A stretch of 64,000 bases of DNA from Leifsonia shinshuensis (GTDB lineage: Bacteria > Actinomycetota > Actinomycetes > Actinomycetales > Microbacteriaceae). The notes under the pieces are model-generated. The model was not told the DNA's origin. It searched no databases and saw only the letters and a list, made by a program, of their open reading frames with translations. The position numbers and the translations under genes were made by a program. The DNA lies in contig NZ_JAHHZQ010000001.1 in assembly GCF_022606355.1 (NCBI RefSeq), positions 682,001-746,000 of the forward strand, given 5' to 3'. Each line of letters starts with the position of its first letter. Position 1 is the stretch's first letter. Positions 17,090-24,892 of this stretch are shown piece after piece.

Positions 17090-18120
17090 CTAGAAGGCAG
17101 ACGGCTCCATGCGGTTATTTTGGTTGAGACACCCTTTCGCCTGTTCGCATGTGGCAAGCAACGTCCACTTGGAGGCATCAGCGCTCGTTTCGGTGTCGAA
17201 TAGCGCCACTCCGTAGAAACCAGCGGCGGCGGTTGCGGGAAGGGTGAATACCAGATCGGTGGATGTGCGACCTCTTTGATCGGGCAGCACCGAGGTGCTG
17301 GCATGCGAAGCGTCGCCGAGGTAGTCCCCAGGCCGCAGAACGCCGTCCGGATGTCCCCAGTCGCCCGGATCCCAGTGACTCGCGACGTTGTACATGCCTC
17401 CCGGCCCCACCTGAGCATCATCGTTCACATTCGGCGGAATAGCCCAATACGCAACCCCGTCGATATACACGCAGTAGGGCTTGTCCCCCCCCCAGCTTTC
17501 GTCTTGGGCGGCGGGTTCCATTCAACATCTTTGGTATAAGGAATCAGAAAGCGTAGCGAACTCGGCGCACCCACCTGGACAACGACGGCGCCTGAGCCTC
17601 GCGGGTTAGCAGTGATGCCCAGTCGCATTTTCAGTTGGAACGGCGTGTAGTCCCACTCTCCCTCCGCGTTAACAGCCGGAGCGGTACACCACCAGTAGAT
17701 CTCCACCGTGACCCGCTCTTGTGCTCGTGCGTCACGTGGCGTCGGGCACGTTCCGTCGGACTCCGGGAGAGCTCCGACCTGAGGTACTGGCGTGACGCTG
17801 GGCAGCGTGGGGGGAACCGTTGACGGACGAGCAGGACTGGAGGTCGCCGCGGATGCCGGGACTTCGATCGGGCTGATAGGGAAGAACGACAGCACAAATG
17901 GTGCCGCGGACAATAACGCGAGGACGGACGTGACGCACACCAGTACGGTCCAAATGCGCGCCGCACGCGCCGCCTCCATCATATCGTGCCGCGTGTCAAA
18001 GCGCCTCAACACGGGACGACGAGCAAACACAAGCGCCACCAAGATCCCGATTACAATTCCTGAGAGCCATCCCGTGAGCTCCCTGTAATCATGCAGCCAA
18101 GCGACGATCGCCTCAGGCAT
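17090..18120 (-). pseudogene. Two-helix membrane protein with extracytoplasmic domain, broken at a C9 tract
   Basis: N-terminal helices WLSGIVIGILVALVFARRP and IWTVLVCVTSVLALLSAAPF anchor the protein; a Pro/Ser/Thr linker follows, then a beta-rich outer domain. The frame runs out at the nine-C tract at 17485-17493; the continuation DKPYCVYIDGVAYWAIPP to the end GCLNQNNRMEPSAF lies one base off. With ten bases in the tract the two halves fuse to about 343 residues with cysteines in both parts. The outer domain matches no family I know. It may work with the membrane ATPase next door. Either tract-length variation or a homopolymer error explains the break. Confidence 0.6.
17485..17493. repeat. 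C9 homopolymer tract inside a coding region
   Basis: Nine consecutive C on the plus strand (G on the coding strand) at the point where the membrane-protein frame breaks. Ten would restore the frame. See the findings for why an assembly error is the leading explanation. Confidence 0.7.
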
Positions 18121-18454
18121 AGGCAGCCCGTCCGACAGTGCTCATGCTACGAACAACTCCCCCGTCCGTGACGCCAGCCATGCATCGCTCGCGTGCTAGC
18201 TCGAACGATATACGAGCCCTTCGCGCCAACGAAGGTTTTCGGTATGCCTTCCGGTCCATGTGGTCCACGATGCGTGGGTTCGGCGGCGGAGTTCCTCAGA
18301 ACATACATGCATTAATGCTGGGTTCCTTCTCGCTTACCACGCGCAACTGCACAGGTTCGCGCATCCGCAATTTGCCCTGGCGTGAAGAAACTAGAAATTG
18401 CGGCGCTCAGTCCGCAACCAGCTGACTTCGCCTCCATACGGTCGTCCAGAAGAG
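18121..18454. other. Intergenic region, nothing recognised
   Basis: About 330 bases between two minus-strand genes. I see no gene, repeat or terminator that stands out; the promoter of the two-helix membrane protein should be here. Confidence 0.4.
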
Positions 18455-19207
18455 CTAGCTCCGCTGCCCATAGCCGCCCGAAGGCAGTTTCCCCCACCTG
18501 GTGTCATAAGGCCCGGAGAACACTTCGGGAGGTAATGGAACGGCCGATTCGCTAAGCGATTCAAAGACGTCGAGGCATATCGATTCTGCGTAGGCTTCGC
18601 CTCGCTCGTGGAGAATACGGTTAGCCTCGCGCAAGATGGCGAGCGGATTGGTATAGCCCATGCTCTGTGCTTCGATCCGGGCGGCGGTATGAGCGTCTGC
18701 CGCGTAGTTGAACCGCAGCACAGCGACGGCGCTCAAGTATGGGTGATTACCCCGGCTTGACCCACTGCTCTCAGCGACATGCAAGCGCCCGTTCCGACCG
18801 AACTCGATATTCGTCCCCCCGCCGTGATGGAAAGCGACATTGAGGTCGCCATACATGGCGGACATCACCATCGGCGGCTCGAGCGGGACAGGCGAGCCTT
18901 CGGGGTTTGCGAGCACAACCACAAGCGGTCGGTCGCTAATTCCTTTCAACTGAGCTGCGCCAGCGCTGATCCGGTTCCTTACGGACCGAAGGCGGTCGCT
19001 TATTGGCTCGATGCGATCGGCGCTTGAACCCGCTGGGGGCGCGGGTGACCCGAACGATTCCACCTCCACCACGACCTCGTGGCCGGCGGCACGGATGAGA
19101 TAGTCGGGACGCTTCACGGTTCCGAGCGTGGGCTCGTAGGCGATTAGTTCATACCCGAGCGAACTCAAGTAACGCTCAAATAAGCGTTCACCGGGGTTCT
19201 TTGCCAT
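18455..19207 (-). CDS. Putative PD-(D/E)xK nuclease-like protein
   Basis: A 250-residue protein. The opening GERLFERYLSSLGYELIAYEP followed by KRPDYLI and HEVVVEVESF has the spacing of the restriction-endonuclease-like fold: an N-terminal helix with Glu, Asp35, then E-x-E (48/50) on the next strand, where ExK would be standard. The remaining part has LVVVLANPEGSPVPL and a C-terminal helical region with LREANRILHERGEA. It could be a DNA nuclease subunit or an inactive relative with altered catalytic Lys. I take the ATG at 19207 (MAKNPGER) over longer frames. It lies 196 bases downstream of the DAC-like gene on the same strand and may be its effector. Fold suggestion only. Confidence 0.55.
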   Translation of the reverse strand: MAKNPGERLFERYLSSLGYELIAYEPTLGTVKRPDYLIRAAGHEVVVEVESFGSPAPPAGSSADRIEPISDRLRSVRNRISAGAAQLKGISDRPLVVVLANPEGSPVPLEPPMVMSAMYGDLNVAFHHGGGTNIEFGRNGRLHVAESSGSSRGNHPYLSAVAVLRFNYAADAHTAARIEAQSMGYTNPLAILREANRILHERGEAYAESICLDVFESLSESAVPLPPEVFSGPYDTRWGKLPSGGYGQRS

Positions 19208-19403
19208 ACGCACATGATGGCATTGCGTGAGGATATGCCGCCCGATCCCGGACGGAATTCGCACCCAAAAGATCGCCTACGGGAACCCGATCGAAACCCA
19301 CCGGCTTGCTTTGTCGCGCCTTCGAACACCGGACCTGCATTGGGGAGCGAAGGGGCCGACGCGGAACGTCCGACCTCACTACGTCGTTCGCATGACCCTA
19401 GGG

Positions 19404-20756
19404 CTAGTCGAGAAAGTAGCCGTCTTTCATCTGTGGGTCGACTTCCAGCTTGGTGTAACCGACGCGGGTGATGCCAGTCTCTCCTGGGCGTATGGATTCT
19501 TCTCTGGCTTGTTCAATAGCCTCGAACGCTTCGTTGGCCTCGTGACTCTGTCGCTCGGAAAGGTAAAAGGAGAGCGAACGAACGTGCGCGGACGCGTTCG
19601 CAGCCCGCTCGAAATCGACTGGATCGGCGGATGCATCCGCGAGTTCGCGAATGGCCCTGTCGACCGCACCGCGGCTGACTCGCCTCCGCAGGTTTGGCAA
19701 GAGGTTGATCATCCCGTCCTCACTGACGATGACAATGAGCGTCGTTCCTTCGGGGGCACCCTGGTGGTAACGCAACGCTGAGTTGTATCGAGCCCCACGC
19801 GACGGGTCTCCGACACCCGCAACGGCATGCCCGTCGAGGATGACTCCGACCGCGTGGCATTGCGCGTCCGGCGCAACTAGGATCGCCCCGTCTATGGCGG
19901 TGAGGCTCGCGAGGCTCGCAGGGTCGAGGCGGCGCGGGGCAATTGCAAGCGCCTGAGGCGCGAGGCGTTCAGCTTCGTCGTCAGCGTCAACACGTACGAC
20001 AAGCATGGTCCCGTGCTGTTGTTCGGCGGCTTGGTCAGTCAATGCCCAGAGCGCTTCGCCGTCGCCTGCCCCGTTGAAAACCCGACTAACGGTATCCAGA
20101 AAGGTTGCTTTGCTGATGCGGTCTCGGGGAAGGGAGGGATCCCCGTTGTGGACTGCAATCAGTGGGACGCCTCGCGTTCCAAGCGACCATTGCCCTCGCC
20201 CGGTCACCGTCACCTCGAAAACTCCGTCTGTCGCGTCCCTGTCCCGCAGCTGTCCGAGCCCGGTAGCGTTCTCGCCGTCTGTAAGAAGTGCGAGGTTGGC
20301 GCCGGTCATTTCCAGCGCCTTTCGAAGAGCGCGGGTTTCGGACAGGCGAATTCCGGTCTTGAAGTCGATGTCCATATCGAAGAGTCCGCCCCGCCGTTTG
20401 CCGAGTAGGAGCGTCCCGACTCCGGTGCGTCCTTCGTAGGGCTGCGCGGACACCGCGTTCATCGCACTGAAGAGGTCGCCGCCGTACTCATTGCCGTAGC
20501 CAGTCACGATGCCACGGACGAACTGGTTCGCCGCCATCCGCACCGTTTCTGGGGCTAGTTCGGAAGTCCAGGTTCGAAGACCTTCCGGTTCGGCGGACAG
20601 CGACAGTGCCAGCGTCATCTCGCGCAGCGCCTCGCTGACAACAGCATGCTGAAGCGACTGAGGGTAGCCGCGAGTTCCGAGGACGGGGACAGTGGGCGAG
20701 ATCTCCGCGAGCAGGGCCGGCGCCTCGTCCCATCGGGGCCTGAGTACCGTGACCAC
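19404..20756 (-). CDS. DisA-N/diadenylate-cyclase-like domain protein
   Basis: A 450-residue cytoplasmic protein. Residues about 285-355 resemble the diadenylate cyclase (DAC, DisA-N) domain: TAIDGAILVAPDAQ holds the DGA motif, then GDPSRGARYNSAL stands where DAC enzymes have GxRHRxA, followed by the strand IVIVSEDGMINLLP. The RHR motif is thus RYN, so catalysis of c-di-AMP from ATP is doubtful and the domain may only bind a nucleotide. Residues 1-240 form a separate sensor-like region, and the C-terminal 90 are helical. I recall sensor families fused to DAC-like domains in conflict systems, but the assignment is unverified. It follows the 140-residue partner gene by 3 bases, so they are one operon; a nuclease-like gene lies just downstream. 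Confidence 0.65.
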   Translation of the reverse strand: MVTVLRPRWDEAPALLAEISPTVPVLGTRGYPQSLQHAVVSEALREMTLALSLSAEPEGLRTWTSELAPETVRMAANQFVRGIVTGYGNEYGGDLFSAMNAVSAQPYEGRTGVGTLLLGKRRGGLFDMDIDFKTGIRLSETRALRKALEMTGANLALLTDGENATGLGQLRDRDATDGVFEVTVTGRGQWSLGTRGVPLIAVHNGDPSLPRDRISKATFLDTVSRVFNGAGDGEALWALTDQAAEQQHGTMLVVRVDADDEAERLAPQALAIAPRRLDPASLASLTAIDGAILVAPDAQCHAVGVILDGHAVAGVGDPSRGARYNSALRYHQGAPEGTTLIVIVSEDGMINLLPNLRRRVSRGAVDRAIRELADASADPVDFERAANASAHVRSLSFYLSERQSHEANEAFEAIEQAREESIRPGETGITRVGYTKLEVDPQMKDGYFLD

Positions 20757-20759
20757 CGG

Positions 20760-21182
20760 CTAGACGCGATATTCGGCTACACGTGCAGGCCGGCCGGCGA
20801 AGAAGTAGCGGTCCCTGCCGTGTGGAGACCGCTCAAGGGCCGACTCGATCGCCCTGCGACGTGCGTTTTCAAGGCTTGCACGGGTGCGGCGTTCGTGTAG
20901 GCGCGCGTCGGATGTGATCATGTTTCGGTCCGGGCGTTCCTCGAACGCTTCGTCAGCAGCGTCCATCGCGCCAACGAGCAACTTAGATGGGTAGTTCCCA
21001 CGCTCCGGCTCAACGCAGATCGGGTTCGGTCCCTGCCCTGACTCCCGGAATCCCACCAGGATCACCTCGGGCGCCGCGGGCAGGCCGATACGAAGTAGGG
21101 CGTCGTTCACGAAGTGCCTCGCTTCAATTCGGAAATGGGGCTGGAAGCCCCACATGAATTCTTGAATCTCTTGTGGAGCCAT
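20760..21182 (-). CDS. Conserved-looking partner protein of the DAC-like gene
   Basis: A 140-residue protein I do not recognise. It opens with IQEFMWGFQPHFRIEARHF, has VILVGFRESG in the middle and a charged helical region (RRTRASLENARRRAIESAL) ending RYFFAGRPARVAEYRV. No signal peptide or membrane segment. The ATG at 21182 follows AAGG by 6 bases. Its stop is 3 bases before the GTG of the DAC-like gene, so the two are translated together and probably bind each other; it could equally be the detached N-terminal domain of the downstream protein. Confidence 0.6.
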   Translation of the reverse strand: MAPQEIQEFMWGFQPHFRIEARHFVNDALLRIGLPAAPEVILVGFRESGQGPNPICVEPERGNYPSKLLVGAMDAADEAFEERPDRNMITSDARLHERRTRASLENARRRAIESALERSPHGRDRYFFAGRPARVAEYRV

Positions 21183-21559
21183 CGTCACCTTCCGTGGGTT
21201 GTGCTACCTCTTATCATGCCGTTTGGGCTCCGTTGGACCCGCAGTCCCCGCCGTCTCGAACCATAAGGCGAGCAATTGAGCCCCGTATCACTTCATCGGG
21301 AGCTGGCGAAGCTGCCTACCGGACGCATGGCTGGCCGCCAAAAGGTCGTCCGGATAGGCAGTCGATGAATGATTGTTCGCTGGTGGACAGACGTGCCAAC
21401 GATCATCCGCGGGACGGTCGTGCCTTGGGCCATGGCATGTGGATGCGCGGGCAGGCGAGTGCTTGAGTCGATCAAACCGACGCGTCTGCGAGAAGAGTGT
21501 GAGTCGAGTGTTGAGGGAGGACGCGATTTGTCAACTCCCCTGAGCGTGGACTTGATAGC
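21183..21559. other. Intergenic region with an imperfect inverted repeat
   Basis: No gene seen. CTGCCTACCGGACG (21312-21325) and CGTCCGGATAGGCAG (21347-21361) form an inverted repeat with a single-base bulge and 21-base spacer, able to fold as a hairpin. No T-run follows, so it may be a binding site rather than a terminator. The promoter of the DAC-like operon should lie at the left end. Confidence 0.4.
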
Positions 21560-24111
21560 TCACCGGACGATAAGCTCTCCGAAGTCATCCCGCAAGGTTG
21601 CGACGGCGTCCTGCAATTCACTCTCGGAACCGAATTGATAGCTGATCAGCCGGACGTTAGATCCTTCGGTCCGGTTGTAGAAGTAAGTGGTGTACTGAGC
21701 ATCGCGCGGAGCTGACCGAAGCTGCACGAAATGCAATAGTGGCAGCGGAGACTCTGAGCCGTCTCTAGCGAGGTACAGATCGCCGCTAACCATGGGATCG
21801 CCGACTTTGAGTGAGGTCTTTCGGAAGGGCGACTTCGACCCAAGCGCCACCTCTACGGATTGCACATATCCGTCCCGGCCGCGATCGACGCTTCCCGCTC
21901 GAACGAGAGTCAACTCCGTCCAGACGTCGCCGAGTATCTGTCGGACCTCCAACAGATCCGCAACTAGTTCATCGATCTGACGCTGCCTCACTTCGTCAGA
22001 TGTGAAGCCAGAGTGACCGTGCCACCGGTTCCGTTTCGTGCTCAACTCGTTGAACTTCTTTATGACACGTTTTGAAACGAGTCGCGCAACCCCGCTCTGT
22101 CCTAGATCCCCAAAAGCTTGCCTAACCCGAGCGATTTCATCTCGGTCTTGGGATTCAAGTGCGTGGCGAAGGAAGCTCGATGTCTTTTCTGCGATGACTA
22201 TCCACGTGCCGAGAGTGGCTCGCTCGATCCCCAGGCCATGCTCATCAAGAGTTCGACGGATGGCTGCCTGAACCTCGGCTCCGCTGCCGGCGAGGTTCCG
22301 GCAGGCCGAAAGAAGGACAGTCGAGTGGAAGGCCAACAGGGCCTCGCATGCGTGCAAATACGCAAGCTGCTTGTCGGTAAGCGAAGAAGCCGTCTCAGCG
22401 GCCCACAATGCGGTAGCGATTGGGTAAGGCAACTGCTCTAACCACGAGCTGAGCGATTCGTCGAAAGCGCCAGCCACTCGGCCCACCACCGCGTCGGCCT
22501 CGTCAGGGAAAGCCCAAATATGCGCGCGGCGCGTGCTCAGTTCCGCCTGGAAGGACGCAAGTCGGTCATCCGCTGCCGCGATGGTCTCCTGAACATCCCG
22601 CGGGGGAATCGGGACGATCAGCTCATCTGCCCACCGCATCAATGAGGCAGGATCCGATCGGACGGCACGGACGTGCGCTCCCGTGCTGCCCGCATCGATA
22701 GCCCACCGCCGGCTTGCGTAGCCCTGCTCGGAGTTGAGCCACGCCGCGAGGAAGCCTGTGTGGATGGGCTCCCCATCGAGCCGGATCGCTAGGAGTCTGC
22801 CTCCCGATGCGGCGCCCGGAGACCCGGTCGACACGGCGCCACTGCTTCCGGTGGGTACGAACAGATCAGCCGCCCTTTCCTCATCGCTGCTGCCGCTCAA
22901 ATTCAGAGGCTCGGCCGCCAAGAGATTGCTCAACCGTTGCGCCGCCCAGCCCTTAGCCGCCAGATCCTTCAGGAGACCGCCCGATTCGTCATCGAAGTAG
23001 GGGCTGGGATCGAGATCAATCGTCTCTCTAGGCACGCCGTCGACCTGAACGCCATTACCGGCTCCGTAGCGCGTCTCGAGGAACTTCGCATCGACAGGGG
23101 TGTCATCGAAGGTTGTCAGCCTCCACGAAAGCAGATGTCCTTCATTGGTCGTCTTGGCGAGTCGCACGTCCCTGCGCACAAATCGCCTCGTCGAGATGCT
23201 GCGGTTGCGCGGACCTGGCCTTCCGGTGCGCAGTCCCGACTCCAGTTCTTCAAGCGCCGCGGTGGTGATCGATCTTGTCCGACGCGTGCTAGTGAACTGC
23301 GCCCGAAGGTCTGCGACCTTCGCCATGGGTTCGGAATGGCTCGAACGGTTGGCGAACGTCAGAAGGTAGAGCGGAATCGCAGTGTTCGGTGCCAGGCCCT
23401 CGGGGAGACGGGTGACCGACTCAAGCATCCCAGCGTCAACAATTGCGCGCCGAACGAGTGCCGTGGCACCACCAGAGCTCAGCGCGCTTGGCGCAACGAG
23501 CGCGGCGACCCGTCCTCCCCCCCCTCAGCCGCGGGACGCAGCTTCTCAAGGGCGAGCGAGATGAACAGCCAGGTGCTGTCGTTGCCCTGCGGAAGCCCGA
23601 AAAGGAATTCGCCTCGTTGAGCGCGTGCTTGCACGGCCGAGACCGACCCGCGCCAATCAAGTCCCCAGGGTGAGTCGACGATCACCAAGTCAGCGCGGAA
23701 GTCCGAGAATGGGTCATCGGCCAGCGTGTCCGCTTGCGCTATCTCGGCATCGGCGAATCGCTCGAAGCGTCTACGGGAAGCAGCGACTGCTCCGTCGTTG
23801 ATGTCTTGGCCTCGATATCGGACTCGGATTCCTGTGGAATCTAGGGCGCGTACGAGCATCTCTCCCGCATAGCCCGAGCCAGCCGCGGGGTCCCAGATAT
23901 CGACGCGAGTCATCTCCGGGTTCAAGCCGCTAAGACATCCGATTGCCAACGCACGAGCAAGGCTGGGGCTAGTGGTTTGCTCAAGACCGATTGAGCTGCG
24001 GTCGCGATCCGAGAAGGGGAGATCCGCCGGTTCGTTGAGGACGGCGCTTACCGCGGGATGCTGCGCCTTCATCGGCGTACCGCCGCCGATCCGCGACCGC
24101 GCGTGCGGCAT
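21560..24111 (-). pseudogene. Adenine-specific DNA methyltransferase with specificity-like and HEPN-like regions, broken at a C8 tract
   Basis: The N-terminal half is a class I methyltransferase: SAM loop DPAAGSGYAG (motif I, about 74-83) and motif IV DSPW (about 146), where NPPF/NPPY is usual. The frame is lost in the eight-C run at 23517-23524; one more base gives the natural continuation GGRVAALVAPSALSSGGATA and MLESVTRLPEGLAPNTAIPLY as in HsdM-type enzymes, for about 850 residues. Later come a target-recognition-like part (ELIVPIPPRDVQETIAA) and a helical tail with RNRWHGH, an R-x4-H motif as in HEPN RNases. The gene is the last of the hsd operon. I prefer the start at 24111 (AAGAG upstream); an ATG at 24204 overlaps the previous gene. 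Confidence 0.65.
23517..23524. repeat. C8 homopolymer tract inside a coding region
   Basis: Eight consecutive C (G on the coding strand) exactly where the methyltransferase gene loses its frame. Nine would restore it. Confidence 0.7.
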
Positions 24112-24166
24112 CGGAGACTCTTTTCCGCGGCCGCCAAGATCGCGGTCGAGCTGGGCGTCACGTGCC

Positions 24167-24892
24167 TCACGTTGTCCAATCTTCCTGTGCAAGCGGCGCC
24201 CCATTCAGTTGGTCGCGGCGCATGCGCCAGTCCGGGAGATTGCGATCCATTAGTGCGGTGAAGCGCGCCCCGTGATTGCCTTCGAAGTAGTGAGTTAGCT
24301 CGTGCACGACGATGTACTCAAGGCAATCAGGGTGCTTCTTCGCTAGCTCTACGTTGAACCAGACCGCGCGGGTCTCACGATTGCAGGATCCCCACTTAGT
24401 CTTCATCTTTCGGATTGTCCATCTCGGCACCGTAACCCCGAGCCGCTGCTCCCACTTGCCAATCAGCTCGGGGACGGCGGATCGAAGTTGCTCGCGATAC
24501 CACTGTTCTAGGTATCCGCGACGTTGATCCGTTGATGCTTCGGTCGCCACATACAGTGCGAGCCGATCTCCGTCGATCTCGACGTGCGCGCGCCCGGGTC
24601 GCTCGACTACTTTCAGGCGTTTCCGAACACCCCAGGCATAGTGCGACTCCCCCGTCACCATCTCACGAAGCGACTGTCGCGCAGCAGTTTGGAGTTCCTT
24701 GCGTTGCCGGCGAATCCAACTGAGTCGCTGAATCACTGCCAATCGGATCTGCTCGTCGTCCACACCCAAGGGCGCAGCGACTCGAACGCGGCCCGCTGGT
24801 GGATAGACGCCGACATGCAAATGCTTGATGTCTTTCCTGACGATGTCGATGTCGAGCCCTCGAACAGTGAGATAAGCACTAGTTGTACTCAT
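24167..24892 (-). CDS. YgjP-type M48-like metallopeptidase
   Basis: A 241-residue protein of the YgjP/DUF45 family, a predicted zinc peptidase often encoded beside hsdR. The zinc motif is HELTHYFEGNHG (HExxH with a downstream His), preceded by MKTKWGSCNRETRAVWFNVEL, which is the family signature before the active site. The N-terminal part is the usual beta-rich region (VRVAAPLGVDDEQIRLAV). The gene overlaps the end of hsdR by 14 bases, so it is translated with it; its own end overlaps the longest possible start of the methyltransferase gene. Role in the restriction operon is unknown; possibly processing or quality control of the restriction subunit. Confidence 0.85.
   Translation of the reverse strand: MSTTSAYLTVRGLDIDIVRKDIKHLHVGVYPPAGRVRVAAPLGVDDEQIRLAVIQRLSWIRRQRKELQTAARQSLREMVTGESHYAWGVRKRLKVVERPGRAHVEIDGDRLALYVATEASTDQRRGYLEQWYREQLRSAVPELIGKWEQRLGVTVPRWTIRKMKTKWGSCNRETRAVWFNVELAKKHPDCLEYIVVHELTHYFEGNHGARFTALMDRNLPDWRMRRDQLNGAPLAQEDWTT

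Noticed and set aside
17485-23524. Phase variation as the main explanation of the two homopolymer frameshifts
   Set aside because: The same kind of one-base loss occurs in shorter runs in other genes including a core one, so assembly error explains more with less; kept only as a testable alternative.
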